The notes below the pieces were generated by a model that was given only the letters and a program-made list of their open reading frames with translations, was not told the DNA's origin and ran no database searches. DNA of 64,000 nt from Saussurea involucrata (lineage: Eukaryota > Streptophyta > Magnoliopsida > Asterales > Asteraceae): positions 16,689,370-16,753,369 of the forward strand of contig CM066317.1 of the NCBI GenBank assembly GCA_033807775.1, written 5' to 3'. A program made the position numbers and the translations under genes. Position 1 is the stretch's first letter, and each line of letters starts with the position of its first letter. Below are positions 47,358 to 57,724 of the stretch, piece by piece.

Positions 47358-48043
47358 TGTTGGTGATTTTAGTGAAATCATCGGTCCATTTTGTGTAGTT
47401 GGATTCACAAAGGTAATAATGGGGTTGGTAGCTAAGCTATAACATGAGTTAGGAGGTGTGGAGTGCACACTCGTGTAAGCTAACTAGAACCCGGGATTGT
47501 TGGACGGTTAAAATCGACAAGTTACAAAGTGGTTTCTTGAGCTGGGCGTCGGGGCCACTTGTGGCGCTACTTATCTAGCGCGGGAAGTAGCCCCAAGCTC
47601 TGGAATGTTGCTCGCGCTCCTTTTGGGGCTACTTATCTAGCGCGGGAAGTAGCGCCGGGCTCTGGAATGTTGCCCGCGCTCCTTTTGGGGCTACTTATCT
47701 AGCACGGGAAGTAGCGCCGGCGTCAGGGATGTTTTCTCACTTTGTAACTCCCGTTTTTTGTAACCGACGTCATTAAGTCCACAATCAAATCTCATTAAAT
47801 GAGAGATTATTTCCAGGTTCAATACAATGTAGGTTACGATTCTCTAAAGGTGTATAAGTATGAATCGATTAGTGCCTTAATCGATACACCGAAACAAAGA
47901 GATTATCCCCTAGAGAATTTCGTGATACCCAGGCATATAGGGTCGAAATATCTCTTACGGAAAGCGAGCTCTCACGCGATCTCTGCGTTTATCCAAGTTA
48001 TTCTACATCTATTTCTCTCCCCAATTTTCGAATTCCTCCAACA
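47358..48043 (+). repeat. Copia-2 3' LTR
   Basis: Direct repeat of 43042-43727, array at 47556-47728. Followed by the CTTTA duplication. Confidence 0.95.
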
Positions 48044-48048
48044 CTTTA

Positions 48049-51000
48049 ACTATCAAATTAATTGCATTTGTGTATATATACACATGCGTTTATAACCATT
48101 AGAGGTGTAAATGAACACATAAAAGAACAAATGCAAAACTCTCAATGTTCTTCGTTCCATGTAGGAATGTATCGAGGAGAACTTGATTGTTTTTGTGACA
48201 TATCATACAATCATAAGAAATAGATTGTTATTCATTGAATTAATAATTTTTAATTCCTCCAAACGCTTAGACGATGGACTGTCACTTGTTGCTTAATGAC
48301 ACAAGATCAATCACTAAAGCACTATATTAATAGAAACCTTGTTAAGATATTCGTACCAATGAGAAATCATATTATAAGAATGGAAATGGGTATATGTACA
48401 TCAACTCTAATGATATGAAAGCAAACATACATTAGAGAAATTAATGTATCAAATTAATGGATTATCTATGTCATTAAATCATATTTTGTCACCAATAAAG
48501 AACTTTGGGACAATGACACATATATGTTTCGGCATGACCACGTGGGACACCATGGTCATGACATAGTGATCTATGTATTGGAAAATACACATTGACACAT
48601 TCTCTTTCGAGTGAAAGATAAAACGAGGGAATTAACCAAATTGTAACTGTTGACTTCTACTGCACAAGAAGCAACACCACCATCATAATATGCCCTCTCC
48701 AATACCTTGAACTTTTGTATACCCTGATTCTTAGCCAAGACAGAAATGAGACCATCCTAAATCTAAGGAGATAATACCAATAAATTCCATTCTTACAACA
48801 AATACAAGGTGATATTTATAGACAATAACATCCAAAATGCGGACCATTAAAGTACTTTATGGTTCTGGTTTTGACACAATGAACACGTGTAATATTATTG
48901 TCCACATGAAATGTTGCACTCCTAGCACTAGTTATACATTTAAGGACTCACCACCCTGATTTTCTCATCAAGTCTGCATGACTTAGAATGCTGGAGAATT
49001 TACATCATAAGGATTTGATGATTATTGCATGTGTATAGAGATTAATGTAAAGTTACCTATACCCCATGTGTATATATAATGGTCTCGTAAAATGATAAAA
49101 GTTGACCATCAAAAGAATATAGATGGTAGCTAGGGCATTGGTTATGCGCACCAATTTATCCAAATCTACATGGGGTTATGCAATATTACATGCAACTTTA
49201 CTTATTCGTTTTTAGACCCACAACCAACCAACTAACCTTATGCGTACCAGTTGGTAACTGGATATAAGCCTGATATTTAACATTTACGCATGTTTGGTTG
49301 TGTAGTATATGTGCCAATTGCGCCCCCACAGCGCACCAAAATGGGTCCTTTAAAACGATTAAGTATATATGTTGGATATGAATCTCCAACAATTATCCGC
49401 TATTTAGAACCTTTGACGGGTGATCCTAATATCGCATGATTTGCGGATAGTCACTCTGATGACAGTCTTCTTGTCGTTAGGGGGAGATAGGGAAAAGTAT
49501 TTTCCAAGGGAACGACAGGAACTGTCATGGAATGTTCCCACTTTAGTCCCCAAACTTCACAACGGAAAGTTGAAGTCAAACGAATCAGACTCGATACCTG
49601 ATACGTTAAATACTATTTCAAAAGTGACAAGATCACACATACGAGCTGCTAATATACCCGTAAGGTTAAAAGTCCCCAACAGGGACACAACGCCGTTGGA
49701 AAGTGCGTTGCAATCACACATAGTGGAGGTGTGGTTGAGGTCGTAGCTACCAAATGGAAGTGGTGGAAGCTACCCGGTTCGATGAATACTATTCTAAAGG
49801 AAGAGAATAGTGAGGCACATCCATTTATCATCAATACATAAAACTCTCATGAGATTATCTCTAATTATGTCCATGAATCATCACTGGAGGACGCTCCGAA
49901 GTTAATATTGATTCTAGAGATAAATAAAATCTTAAATGAACTATGAGAGTACAGATGAGTCAATGGACAGATCATATATATTCATTGATGATTTATTCAC
50001 ATTTACTATTGCTCATAAGACGATAGAGCACGACGACATCGAACCACGCTCGGTTGAATAATATCAACAAAGCATATTGACCTAAAGAACAATCCAGAAA
50101 GAATTATATTCTTTGACAAAGGATCGGGTATTTGGTTCGGTAGTGCTAACCCACCAAGTGTAAAGCCCGTAGGACATAACTGAGTCTTTGTCAGAAAGCG
50201 TAACGAGAATAATAAAGTACTAATGTATAATGCTCTCCTTTGGCGCAAGGTTTCTCACAACGCACTGGATTGACCACAATAAGACTTACTCTCTCGTGAT
50301 GGAGAACGTTCTGCTATTAATTAGCCAAGTAGTTTCCGAAGGACTGGAAATTGCAGCTCAACGATGTATTTACTACATATCTCTATGGGGATCTAAATTC
50401 AGAGATATAAAAGTGCTTGATGGCATTATACCAATATCGAGTAACTTTAAACTATGAAATGTGATTAAAATAAATATGAAACACTCACTTTATAGATTAA
50501 AACAATCTATGCGGATGTGGTATACCCGCCTGAGTGAATACTTGATTGGGAAACGATAAATAAAAACGATGAACTGTGCCCTTGCATATTTGTTAGGAGA
50601 AGAAAGTTCCAGATTTTCATAGTAGCTCTATATGTCGATGTGATGAACATAATAGACACTCTTGACGAAATAAGAGAAAACACAAGCTATTTGAAATCTG
50701 AATTTAAGATGAAAGATCGTGGGAAAACTTGGTTTTATCTAGATACTTGAGCTACGACACCGAGTTTGTGGAATATTAATCCACCGATCCGCATATGTCT
50801 AGAAAATGATCAGGCGACCTAATATAGACAAAGCGCGTTCGATTAGCACTCCCATGATCGGTCAAAGTGTTGGATATAAGGAAAGATCCATTTCGTCTAA
50901 AGGATGAGGACGATGAGGTGTTAGGAGCTGGAATTCCATACCTAAGTACAATAGGCGCATTATTGTACTCAACATAATACACTTGACCGTATATTGTACT

Positions 51001-51690
51001 TCTCACTGAACTTGTCAGCTAGATTTAGCTCAGCGCCAATGCAACGTTATTGGAATGATTTCAAATGAATCGTTTGGCACCATTGACGTGGGCTTATAAT
51101 TTCCCTACGGAGAAAAATGGATTGATAATGTAACTTCAATACCTACTTAGATTGTGAGCGGCAAAAGTACTGGCTCTTATAGAAAAACACCAAACAATGC
51201 CTTGATATATATTTGCTAATATTAAGTATATGTTTGACTCATATAAAGGTTATTCCCAAACTGGATAAGGAATTACCATATGAAACATGTCGATTGCTTG
51301 GAAGTAAACTAAGCAAACCCTTAATAGCTATCTTCTTATATTATCAAACAATCTTACTCTCCATGAGACTATTCAAGAGTGTATATGGTTAAGGACTATC
51401 ATTACCCATATAAGAGGAGCTGATAATTTTGAGTTTAACCACTATACAACTTGCATGTATGGAAATAATGCATCATGTATCAAAGAAATGAAAGTAAGAT
51501 ATATCAAGGGTTATAACACAAAGCATACTTTGCTTAAGATTTCATATAATCAATTATCCTCAAGATTCAAGTGAACTGAATAAGATGCGAGGAAAATGTG
51601 GCATGTTTGTTTACCAAATCAATACATAAAACCATATTTGGGAAACATGTAGAAAATATTATAATGGAAATATTTTAAACCTCGTTTGAT
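48049..51690 (+). pseudogene. Ale-like pol remnant
   Basis: Copia motifs recur through many stops and frame changes. Around 49290-49440 the integrase end reads FGCVVYVPIAPPQRTKMGP, then IYVGYESPTIIRYLEPLTGD. Around 49590-49700 the linker has IPVRLKVP. Around 50580-50750 RT has FVRRRKFQIFIVALYVDV with the second active-site aspartate lost, then YLKSEFKMKDRGKTWF. Around 51010-51650 the RNase H region has ARFSSAPMQRYW, NNASCIKEMKVRYIKG and a degraded ALF-KS-type end. These are hallmarks of the Ale/Retrofit group. No long open frame survives. Confidence 0.8.
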
Positions 51691-52048
51691 TAATGCACAA
51701 ATCAGGGGGAGTAGTAGACAAAAGGGGGAGTCTACTATATATGTAATATTGGTATGTTGTGCTCTTTCCTTCAACCAAGGTTTTACTTTTTCCCATTGGG
51801 TTTTGTTCCTTGGTGTAAGGTTTTAGTGAGGCAACGGTTTATATACCATCATGTTTTATTAACTCTCATGATTAATGTACAAATCTAAGAGAAAATTAGA
51901 CTAAAGTAAAAGTCTATGTATTGGAAATAAGCTAGTGCGTTGTACTCTTTCCTTCGTCATATTTTTATTTTTTCCCACTGGGTTTTTATTTTGGCGTAAG
52001 GTTTTAACGAGGCAACAATTGTACACCTTCACTCCTTTGACTTGGCAC
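51691..52048 (+). other. Ale-like 3' region with repeated segments
   Basis: Two related ~80-bp segments (51757-51838 and 51938-52018) share CTCTTTCCTTC, TTTTTCCCA(T/C)TGGGTTTT and GTAAGGTTTTA(A/G)YGAGGCAAC strings. Extra purine tracts AGGGGGAG occur near 51703 and 51724. Confidence 0.7.
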
Positions 52049-52057
52049 AAGGGGGAG
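52049..52057 (+). promoter_or_regulatory. Ale-like polypurine tract
   Basis: AAGGGGGAG directly before the 3' LTR. Confidence 0.9.
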
Positions 52058-52245
52058 TGTTGTAGGATAAATGTGCCATCGTCTAAAGGATATGACGATA
52101 GAGATAGGGATAGAGATAGATTAGAATTTAAATGTCTTGTAGTTATCTACTTGTAACTCATCCCTATATAAAGGGCTTATGATTAATGAGAATTACGATT
52201 CATTCTCTCTACTCATTGTTGTTCTATTTCTTTTTTACTTTAACA
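52058..52245 (+). repeat. Ale-like 3' LTR
   Basis: Direct repeat of 40220-40407, ends CTTTAACA, followed by AATAT. Confidence 0.93.
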
Positions 52246-52435
52246 AATATGTATTTTTAACGTATTTTTTGTTAAAATTATTATTAACTAATTAATATAA
52301 TAAATGGTATAACATGAAAGATGAAAAATAACAATAAAATGATAGAAAACACAACAATGAAAAAAGACAAAACCACATGGACTAAAACTGTAATTACAAT
52401 ATGATCTAATAAAACAAAAAGGGGGAAGACCGAAT

Positions 52436-53404
52436 TGTTGGTCCCGAAGGCCTATACAAGTTTGTAGAAGGGGGGGGGGGGTTGAATACAAACACACAGA
52501 TTTTACTTTTCTAAATTGTTTATTGATAAATCATTAACAATTTACAGCTTGTTGCGGAAACAAGATTAAGGATAAACCTAAATCTAAACAAGTTGGAACA
52601 CTAAGGTTTCTTGCACTAAGAGAGATAAGGAAATTACTAATAATAACCTATCTTGAGATAAGAGATTGAACTTGTCCAGAGTTAGAAAGTTACTTCAAAA
52701 TGAAGTGAGTTCATCTCTTTATATACTGCATGCATTTAATGCAAGTCAGTATATACTTTACACGTGTCATCAGCTGGTTGGTTGCATGTCATTGAACTTT
52801 GTTGACAACCTTAGTAGCCGCATGGATGAACAGTGTAGTATCAGAGTGGTTGTACGATTTCAGATATTCGGAGGTTCTTTTCTGACATTTCGTACGGAGT
52901 CGTGCAAGGGTGGTTAAGACAAAAGTAATTTGTACGGAGGACTTCATGATCAGCTTTCGTTGATTCAGAGATCTATCATTTTATATCAGCGAATGATAGA
53001 GTTCAGCGATAGCTGAAGTCTTGTACTTGATACTTCACGTTGAGTGGACAAATCTGAGTCTTCGCTGATCCGCATCAGTTCATTAGGAGACTTGTCGCTG
53101 GTTCTTGAGCTTGATCTTCGACTTCAGCGTAGAACCTTTGTTGACGTGAAACTTGTCTTCAGGGATCATAAGTAAACAACTAACTTATCAGCGATCATCA
53201 TAATGACTGAACAGACTCAGAGCATTTATGGTGAACAGTTTCGCTGAATGTTTAACTTAAAGAGCGAGAGTTCCTATCAGCGGTACCGGAAGATCTTAGT
53301 ACTTATCAGCGATAGTGAAACTCTGATACATATTGTTTACTTACAATTTTCACTAAGTATATTAGAGAAGGTCATTATCAAATCACTGAGGGTTTGGATC
53401 AACA
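52436..53404 (-). repeat. SIRE-type 3' LTR
   Basis: Plus strand starts TGTTGGTCCCGAAGG, ends GGATCAACA. It contains a G-run at 52470-52481 and about ten scattered TCAGCGA/TCGCTGA motifs from 52950 on. The second LTR is not in the window, so the left boundary is inferred from the break in block B. Confidence 0.78.
52717..52725 (-). promoter_or_regulatory. TATA box in SIRE-type LTR
   Basis: Minus-strand TATATAAAG. Confidence 0.5.
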
Positions 53405-53416
53405 ATCTCCCCCTAT
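53405..53416 (-). promoter_or_regulatory. SIRE-type polypurine tract
   Basis: Minus-strand ATAGGGGGAGAT directly precedes the LTR. Confidence 0.88.
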
Positions 53417-53675
53417 TTGATTATGACATAGCAACAAAGAAAATTGCTATTTAATGAAAACATAAGGATAAAAATAACTCATAAAATATTTGTCCCTTTT
53501 ACTGTTTTCTGGGATCTTTTCAGTACTGATGGAGTAAAGTACATTCGCTGAAATCTTTCTTTAAAAACTTTGAAACAGGTTACAAAGAGAAATGGAAAGA
53601 TTACAAGTACGAGCGAAATAAATTACAAGTACAGAAGAATAACTGATATAATAGAGAAAAGGCGATCATATCAGC
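53417..53675 (-). other. SIRE-type 3' untranslated region
   Basis: 259 nt between the stop of the env-like gene and the polypurine tract; no ORF. Confidence 0.6.
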
Positions 53676-54908
53676 TTATAAAGGTTCTTCCTTAATGAGA
53701 AGTTCATCAAGGGTCTTTGATGTGGGAATCATCCAGTCAGTGACATCTTCTCCTTGATTCTTTTTCTTCAGAGCTGCTTCAAAAATCAAGGGCTTCAGGT
53801 GTCTAGCTTTGATGTCGCGTCTGACTTCACACCAGTATACGAGATCTCTGAGTTGTTCGATGGGAGCGATGTCTAGCTCAGAGATACGTTGAAAGTGATA
53901 ATTTCCATAGTAGTCTAAAAAGAATATACCATAGGGATCACTTACAACTGTGCCAGGGATGAAAGTTTCTCCAGGTGGTAGGGAGGTGTCAAGCATTGAG
54001 AGATCGGCATCAGGGCCAAGAACTTCAGCACGAGAGAAACCAATGCCCGTTTCATTCCGAATAGGAGGACCTGAATCAGAGACTTTCTTTTTCTTATCAG
54101 AGACTTTTGTTGGTTGAGGAAGAGGAGGAATATCCACAGCTGATGAAAGCAGGTCGATCTGATTGTTTAAGATCTTCTCGACATGGCTTTTGAACTTTGA
54201 GCGCGATCCCTGAATGGCTAATTTTGTTTCTAACCATTCAGAGAGACCAAACTTTTCTAAGGTTGCAGCATAGAAAGTTTGCTTGGTTTTGTCATCTCTG
54301 TAGACATCCACTTCAACAACAGGAACTTCAGCGTACAGTCTTCCTCTGATGTTTGCCTTGATGATTTTGGATGGTCTAGATCGATAGGTCAGCATTTGTT
54401 TAACCCATTCCAAAGTCGTATCAGAGACCTTAGTCTTTTCTCTAACGATATCTTGAGCATCATCCCATAGCTAACGTTGAACATCAATGGGAACTCTTTT
54501 CAGCTTGGGGTCTTTTATTGATCGTTGAGTAAGCTTGATGGCGTATTCTCTGTCTTTTTCTTCAGCTTCCTTTCTTTCAGCGAGTAGGCGTTCAGCTCTG
54601 AGGTGTTCCTGGTATTCAGCTTTGGAAATTCTGAACTTTGGAGGAACTGAAGGAAGTTGATCATGCCTCAGAATGATTCGCTGATCCTCGAAACGCTTTA
54701 TTATCTCCTCTCTTCTTTTCTGATCCTCTTCACTTAGCTTTTGAGGAGCCAAGGAAGGTCTACGTCTGTGCGAGAGTAGCTGTTCTTCTGGTTCATCAGT
54801 CTCAGAGATTAAATCTAAGACTGGGATTATTTCTTCAGCGGCAGCTGGTATTATTGGTGAAGTCGCAGTTGTGGAGCCTTCAGCGATATCCTCAAACAGG
54901 GGAGAGGA
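53676..54908 (-). pseudogene. Env-like gene, candidate second exon with one stop
   Basis: A frame of 411 codons from 54908 to TAA at 53676, broken once by TAG at 54471-54473. The first part is acidic, followed by a charged helical region (KLSEEDQKRREEIIKRFEDQ to RAERLLAERKEAEEKDREYA) likely to form a coiled coil. After the stop comes a mixed region with VSDPYGIFFLDYYGNYHFQR and RDLVYWCEVRRDIKARHLKP. The frame is in phase with the upstream 895-codon ORF only if 54909-55045 is removed. No clear membrane segment is visible. I treat it as the C-terminal part of the retroelement accessory (env-like) protein, of unknown function. Confidence 0.62.
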
Positions 54909-55045
54909 CTAGCTGAAACACAGCGATCTTACAAGTAAGAACTTGGGTAGAATCAGATAGAGAGAATTTGTTCAAGTGTATAGGCTTGGGTAGAGGAACT
55001 GAGTGTATGATAGAGGAGGGATGGAGTAAGAGGTGTTTAGTGTAC
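54909..55045 (-). other. Candidate intron in the env-like gene
   Basis: 137 nt on the minus strand with donor CAG|GTACAC (GT at 55045-55044), a pyrimidine-rich stretch, and acceptor TTTCAGCTAG (AG at 54910-54909). Removing it joins the two frames in phase 0 and removes the first exon's TAA at 55037. An alternative AG at 54914-54913 would shift the frame. Confidence 0.62.
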
Positions 55046-57724
55046 CTGACAAACCGGCTTTTCAAGCAAGATCGTCAAATTGTCATCTTCAGCGACGCTT
55101 TTGCCTTTGCCTTTCTCAGCTCCAGAGGCTGAGGGTTTTGTCTTTGTCCGCTCCCCTGAAGGTTCATTTATCGAGATTCCCTTAAGAGCTTTGATCTTTG
55201 GAGCAGGTTTGACGATAAAGAAGTCATCATCATCTTCATCATCATCATCATCATTCTTTGGAGAAGAAGATGGTTCATTATCAGGGATGTCGACGGCTTC
55301 ATCATCTTCTGCTTCGGATTCTTCAGCGTCTTCTTCGAGTTGCTCCCCCTCAGATACAGAGGCGAGCTTCTCGGTTCCCTCAGGGTGTTCTTCTTCCTGA
55401 GGTCCAGCGGCTGCTTCAGCTTCAATAGTCTTCTCACCCTCTTCAGCGAAGGTGAGGTCTTCGTTCTTCTCTCCCCTGATAGATTCATCATGAGAAAGGT
55501 CTTCAGCGCTCTTGGAAGGATTTGCAGCGCTCTTCTCCCCCTCTTTTTCATGATGACTGGGGGAGGAATGGGTAGATTCAGCAGCGTTGGTAGGCTCTCT
55601 GTCTTTTTGGCCAGAGATACCTATATAGACTTCAATCTTTGCTAATCTGTCTTCAAGGCCAGAAATAGCAGGATTGATCTTTTTCAGCTCTGTGCGATCC
55701 GCCGCTGTGAAGTTTTCAGTTTCAGGGACGGGTGCAGGAGCAGGATCAGGAGTATTCGCTTTGTTCAGCAGCTGCTCGATCATCGTCTTTATCGAACCAA
55801 CATCGGTCTTTACAGAGCCTAAGTCAGTCTTTACAGCAGACATATCACCCTCGAGTTGTCCAACAGATGTCTTCAGCGTTGTGACCTCGCTGGACATTGA
55901 TGAAACTGAATTTTTGAGAGAGGTGTAGTCTGTGTAGATGTCAGCGAGCACCTTTGCGAAGTCGCTGAGAGTCTTATCAACTTGCTTTAAGTCATCTGTG
56001 GAAGCCTTCTTCTCTACCACCGTTGTCAGCTTTTGAAGATTTTCTCCAGCGTTTGTTATAGCTGAAGAGTTGTTGGAGAGAGTGGTGGTGAGACCTGTCA
56101 GCTTTGTTTCCACGGACTTCAGAGAGGCGTTGATGCCTCCCAAGTTAGGACCTGTAACAGATAATAACTTATGAACAAAGGAAAGCTCAGAAGTTTGGGG
56201 TTTAGTAACAGTGTTTAGGGGTTGTTGATTACCTGCAGGAGGATTGGTGAACTCATCAAAGTCACGGATGCCTGAGAAAAGTTCCATGTCGTCTTCAAAC
56301 GTGCCCATGGATTGTCCTGCAGGTCCTGTCTTCATCATCTCTGGATTATCAGCTTTAGCTTCGGTAGAAATGATGGCATCTCCAGTGATAACTGGAGGAG
56401 AGACCAAATGAGTAGAGGGAGAAGCGAAGGATAAGATTGGAGGTTGGGTTCTGAGTTCAGCGTTGGAATCGCTGAGAATCACTTCATCAGTCTTTTGAGA
56501 GACTGAGGGAGGTTGGGAAGTTTCCAAGTCTGTAATCTCAACGTTTGGAGACGCTGAGGTTGGGATGGAAGGGATGGCTTGTTCAGGTGTGGCAGAGCGT
56601 ACCACTGAACGTTCCTTCAGCTCTGCAGAAAGATCTGAGGAGTCTTCAGCATGAGATTGCTGGGGTTGCTCCTTTGTTTTCTTGATCCTTTTAGAATCAA
56701 GTGGGGTGTGAGAGTGTTTCCTTTTAAGAGGAATAGAGGTAGCAGCTGGGGTATCAGCGGTGGGTTTGTCCGCTGAGGGAGCTGCAGAAGTAGAAGAAGT
56801 ATGAGGGTTAAGAAGAGTTAAGAGTGTAGAAAGACGTACCTCATTCACGGTTGGTTTGAAGTCGAGTATCTTTGGACCGACCTGAGAAAGTTTCAGGTCA
56901 CCATCAGTTGGGTAGGTTTCCTTCAGGCCACATTGGAAGATGGCGCTGATGAAACGTGGGTAAGGAACCCATGGAGGTCTGTCAGCGACGGTGTCCACTC
57001 TTAGAACCAGGTCATCATAGATAATCGATGCCCAGTCTATGTTGAGACCTTTCAGCAGTGCATAACCCATTGCTTGCTGAGGTTTAGCGGCTTGATCAGA
57101 AGAGCCGCTCTTTGCAGTCATGCAGCTGATTAGATGAGCGAAGATGAAATTCATCTCGCTGGGCATTTTTGATTTCTTGATAATCGTCAGCTTCTTCTCG
57201 GGCTTCATGTCTCTGCCGATTTCCCATACATAGCCCATTGCATCGAAGAATGCAATGATGGCTTCCCTGTCTGAGTTTTTCTTGGGGTCAGGGAGGGGAA
57301 CAAAAGGTTTTTCCTTGGTGGCGATGGGAAGGCTGAGAGCTTTGCGAATTATGGCTGGGGTGATCTTTATGGTGCCATATTCGATATCGCAGAGGATGCA
57401 ATCTATTATTTTCGAGGGGTCTTTGGCTGAAGGTAATTGAGTGTGTCTCGCTGAGTACCAGAATTGTGAGAGCAAAAGCTGATGTGCAGGAGGTGTTATG
57501 GTCAGGGCTGTGGAGATGCAGCAATTCTTCAGAAATTTCACAGCATCATCTAGATGTGTGACTTGCTTTCGAGGAGGAAACTCGAGAAGCGCAGAGAGAT
57601 TGTTCACCTTAGTCCAATCCAGTTTGTCAAGGGCAAACTTGACTTGTGGAGCCTTGATGATGTCCATTTCCTCAGATTCAGCGGATATGTTCTCAGCGGT
57701 AGCAGGAATGTCAGAGGAGGCCAT
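55037..57724 (-). CDS. Env-like (accessory) protein of a SIRE-type element
   Basis: 895 codons from ATG 57724 to TAA 55037, the longest intact frame here. Residues about 25-290 match the conserved N-terminal domain of plant copia env-like ORFs: FWYSARHTQLPSAKDPSK, then IKITPAIIRKALSLP, AMGYALLKGLNIDWASIIYD and RPPWVPYPRFISAIF. Residues about 300-480 are low-complexity Ser/Pro/Thr. About 525-660 is a heptad-rich coiled coil (SSMSSEVTTLKTSVGQLEGD). About 700-850 is highly acidic, ending in a DDDDEDDDDFF stretch. No signal peptide or membrane segment stands out, so calling it an envelope protein is by position and family only. It may continue into 54908-53676 by splicing. Gypsy-3 has removed its normal upstream region. 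Confidence 0.75.
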   Translation of the reverse strand: MASSDIPATAENISAESEEMDIIKAPQVKFALDKLDWTKVNNLSALLEFPPRKQVTHLDDAVKFLKNCCISTALTITPPAHQLLLSQFWYSARHTQLPSAKDPSKIIDCILCDIEYGTIKITPAIIRKALSLPIATKEKPFVPLPDPKKNSDREAIIAFFDAMGYVWEIGRDMKPEKKLTIIKKSKMPSEMNFIFAHLISCMTAKSGSSDQAAKPQQAMGYALLKGLNIDWASIIYDDLVLRVDTVADRPPWVPYPRFISAIFQCGLKETYPTDGDLKLSQVGPKILDFKPTVNEVRLSTLLTLLNPHTSSTSAAPSADKPTADTPAATSIPLKRKHSHTPLDSKRIKKTKEQPQQSHAEDSSDLSAELKERSVVRSATPEQAIPSIPTSASPNVEITDLETSQPPSVSQKTDEVILSDSNAELRTQPPILSFASPSTHLVSPPVITGDAIISTEAKADNPEMMKTGPAGQSMGTFEDDMELFSGIRDFDEFTNPPAGNQQPLNTVTKPQTSELSFVHKLLSVTGPNLGGINASLKSVETKLTGLTTTLSNNSSAITNAGENLQKLTTVVEKKASTDDLKQVDKTLSDFAKVLADIYTDYTSLKNSVSSMSSEVTTLKTSVGQLEGDMSAVKTDLGSVKTDVGSIKTMIEQLLNKANTPDPAPAPVPETENFTAADRTELKKINPAISGLEDRLAKIEVYIGISGQKDREPTNAAESTHSSPSHHEKEGEKSAANPSKSAEDLSHDESIRGEKNEDLTFAEEGEKTIEAEAAAGPQEEEHPEGTEKLASVSEGEQLEEDAEESEAEDDEAVDIPDNEPSSSPKNDDDDDEDDDDFFIVKPAPKIKALKGISINEPSGERTKTKPSASGAEKGKGKSVAEDDNLTILLEKPVCQVH

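Larger units (their letters stand above)
43042..48043 (+). mobile_element. Copia-2, non-autonomous copia with intact Gag
   Basis: Two 686-bp LTRs (TG..CA), TSD CTTTA at 43037-43041 and 48044-48048, and a polypurine tract before the right LTR. Gag is open and has the same family signature as Copia-1 Gag. Protease has a stop, the integrase core is replaced by a short-repeat array, and RT lacks its second half including the YVDD site. RNase H is present with a frameshift. The LTRs differ at about 6 positions, so it moved recently and must have used enzymes from another element. No tRNA-Met PBS is visible after the 5' LTR. Confidence 0.93.
40220..52245 (+). mobile_element. Ale/Retrofit-like copia, decayed, split by Copia-2
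   Basis: 188-bp LTRs at both ends, TSD AATAT (40215-40219 and 52246-52250), and a canonical polypurine tract before the right LTR. The string GTTATCAGCACG follows the left LTR, as I recall for this lineage. Copy A at 21520-21530 shows the empty site. Internal copia protein motifs are recognisable but broken by many stops. The LTRs differ at about 4 of 188 positions. Its own interior is about 6.6 kb once Copia-2 is removed. Confidence 0.92.
33008..52435. repeat. Duplicated block, copy B (interrupted)
   Basis: 33008-40219 plus 52246-52435 match copy A (14316-21708). The gap is the Ale-like copia insertion. The right side is cut by the SIRE-type LTR at 52436, so the rest of this copy may lie beyond the window. 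Confidence 0.88.
33082..52435. mobile_element. Outer Mutator-like TIR element, copy B (right end not in window)
   Basis: Left terminus GAGTAAATTACATTTTTGG at 33082 with the same upstream flank as copy A. The right TIR is missing because a SIRE-type element starts at 52436. Confidence 0.65.
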
